From Antedon mediterranea (lineage: Eukaryota > Echinodermata > Crinoidea > Comatulida > Antedonidae): DNA of 64,000 bases. Below the pieces are notes generated by a model. It had not been told where the DNA came from. It did no database searches and was given only the letters and a program-made list of their open reading frames with translations. The stretch covers positions 11,506,922 through 11,570,921 of the forward strand of contig NC_092678.1 in the NCBI RefSeq assembly GCF_964355755.1, in the 5' to 3' direction. Positions 38,101-53,100 of the stretch are shown here, piece by piece. Position numbers and translations under genes: made by a program. How positions within the stretch are numbered: the first letter of the stretch is position 1; every line of letters begins with the position of its first letter.

Positions 38101-41100
38101 AACTTGTGAAACAGTCCACTGTTATGAAACTGAACTGAACTTGTTTGTAAAACATCGAATTACCTACAAGTTGTTGTAATATATAGAACATTGAAGCTAA
38201 AACCTAATTTTGGAGTGGAAAACTTTGTTTGTAATATAACTTAAATGCAAAGCTCCAATTTAAACCAGTTCTAACTGGTTGTGATACCCTACTCTGCAGG
38301 TATGTAAATGTTAAGCCTTTTTGTTATTTATTCATGTTTAATCTTCCTTTTTATTATAGGGAATTCTTGATTATATTGATAATTTAAGTCACCATCAAAT
38401 CAAACAGCTGTTTAGCATTCTCAGTATTCTTGGATTCAATGAGAAACAACATACAAACTTGATACAGGTTTGCTAATTACAATTATAAATATTTTTAATT
38501 TTGCATGAAGATATATTTTACAAATTATAACAAATAACAATAACTTTAAAAAAAGTCTAGGGACACAAGTAGCAAGTTATTGATTAACGTGTTGTACATT
38601 TAATTATTCACCAGGATGATTTGCATATCTTCATACGTAAGCAGCTTTCGAGTGACAAAGAAAAGTACAAGAAAATTGGTGTTATTGGAGCTGTAGAGAT
38701 CCTTAATACTTTAGGAAGTAAAAGGTAATACCCTCTATACCAATGATTTATTATCTTTTATGGAAAATATAACAAAATTTGAAACCTGCTATCGGCTTGT
38801 TAGTCAATGAATGTTTCTGCGAACACCTAGCAACCAATAAATTATGACTTCTTACCTCCAGGACATCCCAATTTACCACTCGTACACAGATAGATATACC
38901 CAAGAATAACTTGATCCTCTGCATATGTCATAAATTACCCTTGTTATATAATAATAAAGACATAAGTTACCTTTTCTCTAGATTTCATTATAAATCATGG
39001 ATATAATTTATACACTAAGAAATAAAATTGAACAAACAATACGGATATAGAAAAAAATAATCTTGTTTTGTTTCCCAAGGTGAGACTAGATCTCGGTACC
39101 TAAAATGCTATAGACCCGATCACTGACCGCTGACCCATATACACATCTGAATAAAGGTTGAAAAAAGATTCCTCTGTTTACTTACTATGTGGTAACCACC
39201 TTGATGCAGATAGATTATTACATGCCGCAATGAATCATAAATTTTACCATGATGAAACAAAGAAATCGGGCAAAAAGAGTACAATAACGTTCAACATGCA
39301 GTGCGCATGCAAAAATCTGCACACTCATGGCAATTTTTTAAAACACAATTTCATGATAAATGTACTCTAATTCAAAAATAAATGTTGAAAATTGTAGGTG
39401 TGCGTATGAATGCATTTTATGTATTGCCATATGATGAAATATGACCTGAAATTCATGAGTACCAAATTATTCAATTCAATTCAAATAAACATTTATTTCT
39501 TTCATTCATATTTGAGTAAAAAACATTATAATTTCTGATATTTTATAAATAAATATTTTTTTTTTTTTTTTTTAGATTTAATACAGTAAATCATTATGAT
39601 ACCTGCTTGTGAAGATATTATTACAAACGTGATTTCATTAAATCGTGCGTAATTTTTTATTGCGCACCGGAGATAAGCAATATACTCTAATATAATAATT
39701 GATCTCAAGATAATTGGCAGACAAAATAATGCTAAGGAAAGAATAAAGAAATAGAGATTCTGACAAAATAACAGGGTTATATTGCATGAAAATGTTGCTA
39801 CCGAATTAGTAATTTATTTATACCTGTATAATAACGTCATTTTTTATAGGGAACAGGATACTCCAAATGATAAACAAAAAGGGCAAAGAGAATTATCAGA
39901 TGAAGCATTTAAACAGGTAAGCTGCACCACAAATGAAATTGAAGTAGTTCTTATATTCACTTTGTTTAGATGGAGAGATGGAAACTAAATAGCATTATAA
40001 ATTTCCTCACAAAACAGATATAACATTTTGGTTTACAGCATTTATTTATTTATTGTGAAGATCAAAGTAGAATAGGATAAAAACACAGAACAAAAATCAA
40101 CTTATTTCCACTGTTGTCTTAAATGAAACACCTTAAATAATAATATACAAATACATTACAAAATACAAAACGAAAACAACAAGAATTATTAAAAACCAAG
40201 ATTATTAATTAATATAGCCTCGTATAGCAAATTGAATAAGCCTGTTTATCGCAGCCGATACCAAATAGGGCTTTTCTGTTTTGGCGACTTGTGATTCAAG
40301 CGTAGTGTGTGCAGCGATCCTGGCCCGCGCTGAAGTGTAAACAAAACAGAACTGCTAGCTTATATTAACCTAGCTTGGTTATAATATGCGGTGTATGGAA
40401 GTCGCCAGACGAGTCGACCATAGATGACTTTTGTTTATTTATCGCCAAACGCAAGTGTTGCCACACGAAAATGACACAGGCAATATCATCGTACTCGAGA
40501 ATTTACTAGATTTTATATATGTTTAATGACAGGGACACGATAAACACCCGAAAATTACTCGGTCAAAATCATCGTACTCGAGGAAATATACGATTTACGA
40601 TGCTCGCAGATGTAGTCATGTGATTCAGTTTCAACAAATCGTATTTTCATAGGCTATGTAATATATATGAACATCATTCATTTAAATTCACAAACATACT
40701 CACCTCTTTTGAATATTGATGTAGTTTTAGCTTTTATAGTTTTAAATGACATTTTCTGGAATTTCCATATTTTATAGCCTTTTTTTCCCGAGTTAATTTT
40801 TTTTTTATTTAATAAGTTATAATTCAGTAATGTCGTGGTCCGAACAAATAAAGAGGAGAAAACACTTGGTTTCTTTCCTTCAGTGCGATTTTATTAGTTT
40901 CGTATATATTGTACTTCAACATCAAACGATCAAATCATTACATAGGCATAAGTCATTTCAGGTACAAGAATAATTCGAGATTCAAGATATAAGATTCAAG
41001 CCCTGCAAAATACGAATAACAAATAACAATTGCCACTGTATCTAACAGTCAATTATAACAATAAGTAATAATGTAATAATTCACAACACTGATACAACAA

Positions 41101-44100
41101 CGAACAATCACAATATAATAGTACCTCAAGTTATCAACACCAACGTATGTATGACACAGCATCAACTCGTGATAACAAGATAACAACTCCTGATTATTAT
41201 ACTTCCGACTGAGCAAAACTAAGATAAATATTGTAAATGCAAGTTTCATTAATTGTAAGCATGATTATAGTTAACATATGGTAAATCAGTTGCTTATACA
41301 TATACAAGTTAAGCTTAGTACTTACAAAATAAGAACATATCAATAGCTTAAACAAACTCTCAACCAAAACTGTAGTAACATAGCGAGAGCCAACAAAACG
41401 AACAAAAGAACCGCTCTGCTTACGCACGGTCTTTTATCACACAATGTCACCTGTATTCCAATTACAGAATGACTACGCAGCGCCCTCAATACTCAATTCA
41501 TCACAGTAATATATGGTTCCACGTAACCCACGACTTGCATACGCAATAGGATGAAGAATCTGGTTATCGTCCCGCTGAGACAAACATGCCCCTATCCCAT
41601 TACCACTAGAATCCACCTCAATAATGAACTCTCTATCAAAAATAGGATAAGCTAACACAGGTGGAGTCACTAAACTTTTCTTAAGACTTTCAAATGCAAT
41701 TTGTTGTGGTAAACCCCAATGAAATGTACTTATTTTGTCTTTACCGACTCCAGCACGACCATTCCCCGCCCGAGATGCTGCCATATGGGTAATATTATGG
41801 AGCGGCGATGCAATCTTAGCGAAATTCGGGACGAACCTCCGATAATACGAGGCAAGTCCAAGGAAGGACTTAACCTCAGTAACATTTTTTGGAACAGGCC
41901 ACGAAACGACTTTATCAGTCTTACCTACATCAACAGAAACACCTTTACTCGAAATGACATGACCCAGATAAGCGACTTCTTCCCTAAACAAATCACATTT
42001 TCTTCCTTTCGCCTTTAACCCATACCTCGCTAACCTACTAAACACCTTATCTAGTCGATTCAAATGTTCATCAAACGTAGCTGAAAAGATAAGAATATCA
42101 TCAAGATATAAAACAACTTCAGAGAGATTCAAGTCACCCAGTACATACTCCATTACGCGTTGGAACGTGCTTGGACTGTTCGTAAGACCCTGTGGCATCC
42201 GCAAAAACTCGTACAATCCCCACGGCACCCGGAACGCTGTTTTACCAATAGAATCATCAGCCATGATTATTTGAAAAAACCCATGTGCCAAATCAAGGGT
42301 TGAAAACCAACGAGAACCGGTTAAAACGTCAAGTACCTCATCAATTCTAGGTAAGGGAAATGAGTCTTTCATAGTACGCCCATTCAATTTGCGATAATCT
42401 ATGCACAAACGCAAAGAATTATCCTTTTTCTGAACCAAAACGATGGGACTGGCGTAATCACTTTTTGAAGGCCTAATAATACCCTGATTTAGCATTTCTT
42501 GTAACATTGCTTTAACTTCTTTAATATTATTAGGATGGACTCTACGATATGGCAATCTAATAGGTACATTGTTACTAATTAATGAAATTGAGTGAGGTAT
42601 CACATCGCACTTCCCAACATCATAGGGACCTGTAGAGAAAACATGTTTGTAATTATTTAACAGCAACAAAACTTTGCGCTCCTTATCTCTAGGTAAGCCT
42701 TTCAATAGTAAACCCGGAGGACAGACCAACTCAGATTCTGCAACAATGCTACGTTTATGAGACGGATAATTACCATCAACCAGCTCAGAGCCGTTGGAAC
42801 ACACATTATCCGGTGGCAATACACTTGAACACACATTGACTTCATGTAACTTATCACAAGCCACTGGAACAGCTGTATTAAAGTGCTTTAAAGAAACAAA
42901 AATTTGGGATTGCTCATCATTAACTCTCAAGACTACCTCAGCCCTACCAGTACAAGGCGAAGCTGTTTTCGCACCAACTACCTTACCCAAGGTTTCCAGA
43001 ATTCTCGGATCATCTTGAATATAACGTAAAATATTACATCCTGTCAAAATTGGATAAGAAACATTGTTATTACATGCACTATCAGAAACAATGAGAAAAC
43101 TACCCAACAAATTGTGCCCTAATATTTCAATTGGAACTTCAACATAGCCCTCAATCGGAACTTCGACACCACAGACGCCAATCACATTGGTAAATAACTT
43201 GTCTGCACTGTGTAAACCACCCAGCTCAGATTTTAGAATTCTGTGATAAATTGAAGAAGGAATGATAGATGCTTCCGCTCCTGTGTCAAGAACTGAACCC
43301 AATTCAACTGAACCAAACTTTATAACAGCACAAGGGCTTTGGGCAACTAAACGGCTAAGCAAAGAGGATTCCGAGGGCTCTCGTAAATCATTAGGGGGAA
43401 TAATTTTATCTTCCACAGAAACAACCGGGATTTGAACAGAACCTAGATTATGATTATCTGTAGATGGTTCGGGCTTTGACTTCCTAACTCTACTTGGACA
43501 TTTTGCAGCAAAGTGGCCGACCTTTTTACATTCCCAGCAGAGACCTGGAGGCATTTCACAATTATCTCTATTATGACCAAATTGTCCACAATTAAAACAA
43601 CGACGGGGCCCACTTCTATTAAAAGAATTATTAGTGGTATTTTGGGAAAACTTACATAAACTCTGTTGAAGTTGATCTAGCTGTTGTTTAAGAACCTTTA
43701 ACTCCTTTTTAATTTCACAATTTTCAGATTGGTTTGAATAAGAATTTGTTGGAAAATCTACACCCTGAACTTTCGGTCTATAACCCCGTGATGTCTCGCC
43801 TTTAAACAATTCAAGAACTTCCTCCCTCATTTCCATAAAGGATTTACCCCTAGACGCCAATTCAATTCTGCGCATTTCACGCCTAACGAGTGGATCCCGT
43901 ACCCCTTCTACCAATCTCTGTTTGAGTGTGGAGTCCTGTAAATGTTTGAGAGCATTCTGTTCATTGGGGAAAGAAGCTTCCAATAATCGCGAATAAATTT
44001 TCATTAACTCTAAACTATATTCGGCCACACTTTCATAATCCAACTGATTACGAGAATAAAACAAAGTATTTAAAGCCGATACGGATTCATCTGGAGAAAA

Positions 44101-47100
44101 GGTAGTCTGTAACACTTGAATGGCCTTTTTAACATTTTTGCCTTTACCCAATATGGACATTTGGTAATGTACTTCGTCTTTAGCCGATCCCCCCAAGTGA
44201 CTTACTAGGGCATCATATTTTACGTCCCCACCTAGATTATAATGTGTACAATATGTCTCAAAATCTTCGAGCCATTCCCGCAACGTGACATCCCCAGGGG
44301 ATTTTGGACGACCCCTAAATTTAGCCAACTTAATAGGAGGAGGAACTTTTTGAACACCCACACCTTTCAACACATCAGTAAGCGCAGCAATCATACTATT
44401 AATTCCTGTGGTCTCAGTATCAGGTTTCTCAGCTTTCGCCATATTAATATACACAGATGATATAACGAGTTTAAATCGAGAATATACGAACAACGATCAT
44501 TCATAAACTAAACTATAAGGTACTATATAAACAATTGATCACAGATAACATATCAACAATATATTTTAACAGATCCACACTTTTCAATGATTATAATTCC
44601 AAGCAAGAGTATTGTATGTCACACATGTCACACCAATTATTAGAATTATCAATTTAAATTATATGGTCAACTTCCAAAATGTTAAATTATAATCAACACA
44701 TTCATAAGTATCAAAATTATAATCAACACATTCATATATAAATATCAATGTTCTTATCTTCTTATCTCCATTCATAACTTGAGAGCCTAGATTCCGGTAA
44801 CTGGTCCTCTTCGATCTTGATGCTTGATGCTTGGTACCCTGCTCGCAGCGCCAAGTTTGTCGTGGTCCGAACAAATAAAGAGGAGAAAACACTTGGTTTC
44901 TTTCCTTCAGTGCGATTTTATTAGTTTCGTATATATTGTACTTCAACATCAAACGATCAAATCATTACATAGGCATAAGTCATTTCAGGTACAAGAATAA
45001 TTCGAGATTCTAGATATAAGATTCAAGCCCTGCAAAATACGAATAACAAATAACAATTGCCACTGTATCTAACAGTCAATTATAACAATAAGTAATAATG
45101 TAATAATTCACAACACTAATACAACAACGAACAATCACAATATAATAGTACCTCAAGTTATCAACACCAACGTATGTATGACACAGCATCAACTCGTGAT
45201 AACAAGATAACAACTCCTGATTATTATACTTCCGACTGAGCAAAACTAAGATAAATATTGTAAATGCAAGTTTCATTAATTGTAAGCATGATTATAGTTA
45301 ACATATGGTAAATCAGTTGCTTATACATATACAAGTTAAGCTTAGTACTTACAAAATAAGAACATATCAATAGCTTAAACAAACTCTCAACCAAAACTGT
45401 AGTAACATAGCGAGAGCCAACAAAACGAACAAAAGAACCGCTCTGCTTACGCACGGTCTTTTATCACACAATGTCACCTGTATTCCAATTACAGAATGAC
45501 TACGCAGCGCCCTCAATACTCAATTCATCACAGTAATATATGGTTTATGAATATTTTATATATAGCCCATGAGCATCTTAGTAGCTAGATGGATGTTGAG
45601 TGAATATTTTATATATAGCCCATGAGCATCTTAGTAGCTAGATGGATGTTGAGTGAAAATTTTAGACAGTTGCAAAAAATATGCAAGTAATTCTCTGGTG
45701 GAACTTGAACCCATGACCTCCAGATCAATAGCCATGTGTTCGTACCTCTTGACCACCAAGCTTGCACTGGTAACTAGAGTTGAGCGAAATAATGATTAAT
45801 AATGGTTTTGAATTATGTTTAGATCACCGGATTGATGGAGCTCGTAAAGAAAAATTGTTATAGTATGCCACAAGTGACCGCTCTGTTTTATGATGAACTT
45901 GCAACTATAATACTTAAAAGGCAACTCAATGCTAAAGTACAGGTACAATAAGTTTAAGATACAAATCATAAAGATTATTGTATAATACAATATATTAGAA
46001 GATATGAAGATAAAGAATACAGAACTCACTGGAATGATTGTCTATGTATAAGATTTCTTTTTATTAAAGATAATTATTATTTTTAATAGCAAACACAGAA
46101 ACCATCATGTTCTTAACGTAATTCATTATTGTAAACATACTCATGTTCTTTTAGTCATGGATTGATGAGGAAATTGCAAATGAATTCCAGGACAAATATG
46201 TGACGGACATTGATGTTGAATCAGTAGCACAGTGAGTTATTTAGATTTTTTTTGTAATGCATCATTTTCACTATTTTATCTGCCAAGGAATTTGTAACAA
46301 AGTGCAAAGTTTATAATTTATATATAATTTACATTGCACCCTTTTAAATTTGATAAATGTGAAATGATTTTTTACAGGATGGTCAGTTTTTTTAAAAAAC
46401 AATAGACAAATAGTTGTTAGTGCATATGATGTTTATAAATGTGTACTTAATCATTTGCAACTTCATAACAATGTCAATTCGGGTTAAAAAATCTCTATTG
46501 ATAGAAATGGATTCTTGTATGTGTCGTCCACACCTGTGTGCAATTGGTCTCAGTTAGACTACAAGACACAGGTTATTCCCCTACATTTACAAATGAAATA
46601 TTAACAGTGAACTAGAATTTAATTCGTCACTTTGACGAATTATAGGTGATCATTTTTATCATTTTAATGAAATTAACATTTTTTAAACATGCGTGTACGT
46701 TAACATATGATCGTAAAAAGCTGATGTACGCTATCCTATGACATGATGCATATATACTTATATAGTGCTGAGTTGTACCTATTATGTGTCGTATACAATA
46801 TGTACAGTATATACTGTATATCTATATACAGTGTAGCATAGGTGAAATTACGGGACCCACATCATGTTCTAATTTTTTGGTATGATGGAATTATCAAAAT
46901 AAACTCGAAGATGACAATTTCGAAAGATAATGAATTGAGCAAATAAATATAAGGAATGGAAGAGAATTTGACACGTAGAAGCGCAGTGCGCGCTCTTTGA
47001 AATTTGTATAACTTCGACTAAAGAAATTTAAAAACTACTTTTTAACTTCAACTGGCCATATGATAACATCACTACATCCGATAGGCTTAATTTTATATCA

Positions 47101-50100
47101 ATTCATATCTACATTTCATCAGCTTTCATAATAAGTTATAATCTTCAAGGTCACCTTTAATTCTGAAGAGCTATAAGATATTCAAATGTATGGTGTAGCT
47201 GAAATTACACGACCTAGGTTATTCAAGTTTTTACGCGTGATGACGTAATCAAAATAAAATGTTGACAACTCATGGGAAAGATAATTAATTGAGCAAGCAC
47301 ATACTAAAATTTCGGCGAAAATCGGGCTCAAATAACGGAGATGCGCTTTATTGAATGTAATAACCCACACAAAAAGAAAAAAATTACTAATTTTTAAATT
47401 CAAGTGGCCATTTGATGACGTCATACCATTTTGTACGTCTAATATGTATATATATTTATATCTATAACTTATTGGCTTCCATAATAAGTTAAACAAATTG
47501 GGGGTCACCTGCCATTCTGAAGAGTTATATTCATTTTAAAAAGGCCTTATTTTTTAGCACTTTTGTACAATTAATGTGCACATTTTGTCATTTTTAACGT
47601 GCTCGTATAGCGTTATTTTAAGTCGGAATGGACTCAAAGTCGGAGAATGTACTAAGGATTGTGAGTAGAATGTGATGTATACATCAAATTTTATTTTTTA
47701 CGCTTTTTAAAAATCGCGTGCGCAAAAATGAGTTTTTGCGCAGTAATTTTTTGAAACACGCAAATGGCCTATTTCATGCTCTAAATTGATCAAAACTTAA
47801 TTTTGAGCTTTTTAAAATTTTAATGCGCGATTTCACGCGCATGACCTTGAAACACGCAATTTTTTATTTGCTAATACTTTTACCTTTGACCTGAAGTTTA
47901 CGTGTAGTGAATTTCATTAATATGTGATAATGAATTATGGAGATATGATTGACAATGTGATTTCACAAAATGGCGTATACGCGACGTCATGGATGAGTGA
48001 TCACGCTGAAAAGCTTATTAGGACTAAGTTACAGTATTTGAAAGACATTGTACAATTTTGGTAATCATTTACATTAAACTTTTTTAGATAATTGTTACAC
48101 AAATTTGTACAGAGAGAAATAAGTAACTAGACATGTAACTCGTCACTTTGACGAGTTAGTTATCCGCACCACACAAACGCCACGTGCACGTCATACGTTG
48201 ACAGTTTGCACACAGAAAAAGATTATGGCATTATGACCTGAACTGAAGAATATGATATGCTGTTTAGTGCTGAATTCTGTCAATTTTGTGTCATATGGTA
48301 TATACAGTGCAAACGGTATAATCTGTATACTACATACAGTGTAGAATAGGTGAAATTACGGGACCAGCTATTTATTCCAATTTTTAACATGGCAAGATAG
48401 CAATTTCGGAAGGAAATTATCTCAGCAACAACATATTAACGTATTTAAGAAATTTGAATATGTGAAATATTGATGCGCGCTCTTTTAAATGTAATGAACT
48501 ATGATGCAAAAGATGAAAATACGACTTTTTTTATTTAACTGGCCATATGATGACGTCACAACATCTAATTGGCAAAATGTTCACATGAATTCGTATCTAC
48601 AATCCAATAGCTTCCTGAAAATGTTTTAATCATGATTATCACGTTTTATTCTGACGAGCTATAACAGATTGAAATTTACTGTAAAGATGAAAATAAGTGA
48701 CCCAGGTTATCTACATTTTTAGACATCATTACGTCATAAAAATTAAAATATTTTTAACTCATGCGAAAGATAGTTGATTGACCTAGAAAATATAAAAATC
48801 GGGATGAAAATGAAAAACAGATAAATGGAGATGCGCTCTATTAAATGTGATGAGCTATGACGAAAGATACAAAAATCCTATATTTTATATTCGCGTGGCC
48901 AAACGATGACGTCACAATGTCCGGTTAGCCATATTAAAGCATGAACCGATATCTACAACTCATCAACTTCCAGAATATGTAATAAAAATAACTTTCACCG
49001 TTTAGTTTAGAAACTACGACTGTTTAAAAAAGGGCATGATTTTGACGAATTTTTGAACTTTTTTATCAAAAACATGCGCAAATTGTCCAATTCGACGTGC
49101 TCGTATTGACGTAATTTTAAGTCGAAATGGTTCCATATTTGGTAAAATTACTATAAAAGGCTGGAAAAATATGATTTACGTAAAACATTGACGTATTTCA
49201 CGCTTTGTGTACACCGCGCGCGCAAAAATTTGCGCATCCGTGGGAATTTTTGACATGCTTAAAATGACATGAAACGCGTAGAAAGTTGATTAGAAATAAA
49301 TTTTGAAATTTTAAATGCGCGTGCGCGCGTAACTTCTTGTAAAACATGCCATTTTTAATCCACAAAAAGTTTGCCCTTGATATGACTTAAATTTTCACAA
49401 AGTGTAAAAAAAAAATTATGCTTGGTTTTTAATCTATGATCAATCATTGAAATTCATAAAATCGCACGTAAGTCATGTTGCGTAACTCTGACGTATTTAA
49501 AAAATACATGCTGCACAACTTCATATAAATGTTCATATGTTGACAAAGTTATGAAATGTTATGTTAACACATTTTAGAGATACATGAGCCACAAAAAAGT
49601 GGAGGAAAGAAAGAAGAAAAACATAGAAATTGATCCAGTACAGTTACAAGGAGTTATCCGCTCAATGCGGATAACTAATAAGAATAAGAAGAAGAAGAAT
49701 AAAGATTTCATACAATAACAATAGGTGATCATTTTATTCTAAATGATCACCTAATTATATTTTTATAGAGCAAGTGAAGGCTTTGTATCAAGTGGCTTGT
49801 TTTACAGTTTAGAACATGAAGGATCTGTTGCAGGAATTGCTATTGATATTGTAAAACTAACCGATTCTATGGTAGTACCAGCTGCTAAATCAGCTGATCT
49901 TGAAAGGTAAGTACCATACATAGTCTAGTATATAATTTACAACATACTTATTTATCATGATACTATACTGACAACCGATAGTGTGTACAATCAACAATAA
50001 GACTGGGGAGTGCACAATCACTCACTAGATAAGATTCCTTAATTTATATTTGTGCATAATGTACAGTATTAGAATGTACCAGATGTAGAAAAACATCAGG

Positions 50101-53100
50101 CACAGATGTGTGACTGTTTTATACTATTCTACTTTCTAGTCCAGTGTGTGCTGTATGCCTTAATCCATTGTTTCGCCTGTTAAAGTCGTGTGAAGAAGTT
50201 CGTAATGGTAACCTGGATGACATTGATGCTCTCTTAGGCTGCCCTGTCAAAACCATCAACATAGACAATCTACAAAAGCCTGATAAATATTCAGTGAAAG
50301 AAAGAAAACATATTTGTGCATATATATTCAATACAATAAACTGGTTCAGAGAGGTATGTTTGTTATAATAATCAATCCTAGAACAGAGAAATCTAAAAAT
50401 TAAATTTGGGCATATCTGTACAATATGTAGTTTGATATGTGTTTATATAGTAAGGACCTAATTTACGTCATTGAAGTTAATTGGAAATTAAAACCTAATT
50501 GGTTAACATGAAATTGGTATTCAGTAGTATATTTATTGTTTTGCAGATGTTGAATGCCTTCTCTAGTCATCCTGATCCTGAGTTAAGACTTAAAGTTATC
50601 GAAAGGTTAGAGAATATCATCAGATTACAAGATGTGCTACAATCTTTCCTGAAATGTGAGTAGCTGTCAACTCATATATATATATATATATAGACATGTT
50701 ATTATTTTTATTATTTGTCCAATTTTTGCCTTATTATGACATAATTGTACTTAATACTCTGTACAGTGAATTTTTTGGATGAACCCATGACCCATGACCC
50801 ATGACCTCCAGATCAATAGCTTGTAGACCACAGAGCCTGCAGTGATAGAGTTAGGTTGAAGACCAAGGAAGCAGCAGCAGTTACTGTGCCAACCTGATGA
50901 TAATGATTGAAGGCCAAGGAAGCAGCAGCAGCAGTTACTGTGCCAACCTGATGATAATGATTGAAGGCCAAGAAGCAGCAGCAGTTACTGTGCCAACCTG
51001 ATGATAATAATTGAAGGCCAAGAAGCAGCAGCAGTTACTGTGCCAACCTGATGATAATAATTGAAGGCCAAGAAGCAGCAGCAGTTACTGTGCCAACCTG
51101 ATGATAATAATTGAAGGCCAAGAAGCAGCAGCAGTTACTGTGCCAACCTGATGATAATGATTGAAGGCCAAGAAGCAGCAGCAGTTACTGTGCCAACCTG
51201 ATGATAATGATTGAAGGCCAAGGAAGCAGCAGCAGTTACTGTGCCAACCTGATGATAATGATTGAAGGCCAAGGAAGCAGCAGCAGTTACTGTGCCAACC
51301 TGATGATAATGATTGAAGGCCAAGGAAGCAGCAGCAGTTACTGTGTCAACCTGATGATAATGATTGAAGGCCAAGGAAGCAGCAGCAGTTACTGTGCCAA
51401 CCTGATGATAATGATTGAAGGCCAAGGAAGCAGCAGCAGTTACTGTGTCAACCTGATGATAATGATTGAAGGCCAAGGAAGCAGCAGCAGTTACTGTGCC
51501 AACCTGATGATAATGATTGAAGGCCAAGGAAGCAGCAGCAGTTACTGTGCCAACCTGATGATAATGATTGAAGGCCAAGGAAGCAGCAGCAGTTACTGTG
51601 TCAACCTGATGATAATGATTGAAGGCCAAGGAAGCAGCAGCAGTTACTGTGCCAACCTGATGATAATGATTGAAGGCCAAGGAAGCAGCAGCAGTTACTG
51701 TGCCAACCTGATGGTAATGATTGAAGGCCAAGAAAGCAGCAGCAGTTACTGTGCCAACCTGATGATAATGATTGAAGGCCAAGGAAGCAGCAGCAGTTAC
51801 TGTGCCAACCTGATGATAATGATTGAAGGCCAAGGAAGCAGCAGCAGTTACTGTGCCAACCTGATGGTAATGATTGAAGGCCAAGAAAGCAGCAGCAGTT
51901 ACTGTGCCAACCTGATGATAATGATTGAAGGCCAAGGAAGCAGCAGCAGTTACTGTGCCAACCTGATGATAATGATTGAAGGCCAAGAAAGCAGCAGCAG
52001 TTACTGTGCCAACCTGATAATAATGATTGAAGGCCAAGGAAGCAGCAGCAGTTACTGTGCCAACCTGATGATAATAATTGAAGGCCAAGAAGCAGCAGCA
52101 GTTACTGTGCCAACCTGATGATAATAATTGAAGGCCAAGAAGCAGCAGCAGTTACTGTGCCAACCTGATGATAATGATTGAAGGCCAAGAAGCAGCAGCA
52201 GTTACTGTGCCAACCTGATGATAATGATTGAAGGCCAAGGAAGCAGCAGCAGTTACTGTGCCAACCTGATGATAATGATTGAAGGCCAAGGAAGCAGCAG
52301 CAGTTACTGTGCCAACCTGATGATAATGATTGAAGGCCAAGGAAGCAGCAGCAGTTACTGTGTCAACCTGATGATAATGATTGAAGGCCAAGGAAGCAGC
52401 AGCAGTTACTGTGCCAACCTGATGATAATGATTGAAGGCCAAGAAGCAGCAGCAGTTACTGTGCCAACCTGATGATAATGATTGAAGGCCAAGAAGCAGC
52501 AGCAGTTACTGTGCCAACCTGATAATAATGATTGAAAGGCCAAGAAAGCAGCAGCAGTTACTGTGCCAACCTGATAATAATGATTGAAGGCCAAGAAAGC
52601 AGCAGCAGTTACTGTGTCAACCTGATAATAATGATTGAAGGCCAAGGAAGCAGCAGCAGTTACTGTGTCAACCTGATGATAAAGATTGAAGGCCAAGGAA
52701 GCAGCAGCAGTTACTGTGCCAACTTGATGATAATGATTGAAAGGCCAAGAAAGCAGCAGCAGTTACTGTGCCAACCTGATGATAATGATTGAAAGGCCAA
52801 GAAAGCAGCAGCAGTTATTGTGCCAACCTGATGATAAAGATCGAAGGCCAAGGAAGCAGCAGCAGTTACTGTGTCAACCTGATGATAATGATTGAAGGCC
52901 AAAGAAGCAGCAACAGTTACTGTGCCAACCTGATGATAAAGATTGAAGGCCAAGGAAGCAGCAGCAGTTACTGTGCCAACCTGATGGTAATGATTGAAGG
53001 CCAAGAAAGCAGCAGCAGTTACTGTGCCAACCTGATGATAATGATTGAAGGCCAAGAAAGCAGCAGCAGTTACTGTGCCAACCTGATGATAATGATTGAA

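Larger units (their letters stand above)
40831..45532 (-). mobile_element. Ty3/gypsy LTR retrotransposon, internally deleted, in FANCD2 intron 20
   Basis: A 4702-bp element in antisense orientation to FANCD2. Two 675-bp LTRs (40831-41505 and 44858-45532) begin TGTGATGAATT and end CCACGACA on the minus strand. I saw only two mismatches between them, so the insertion is recent. A 4-bp repeat GTAA flanks both sides (40827-40830 and 45533-45536) and is the likely target-site duplication. Just inside the 5' LTR is TTGGCGCTGCGAGCAGG, a plausible primer-binding site with TGG at its start. The single gag-pol frame stops inside RNase H where the 3' LTR starts. The rest of RNase H, the integrase and any polypurine tract are absent, so it cannot be autonomous. 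Confidence 0.95.
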
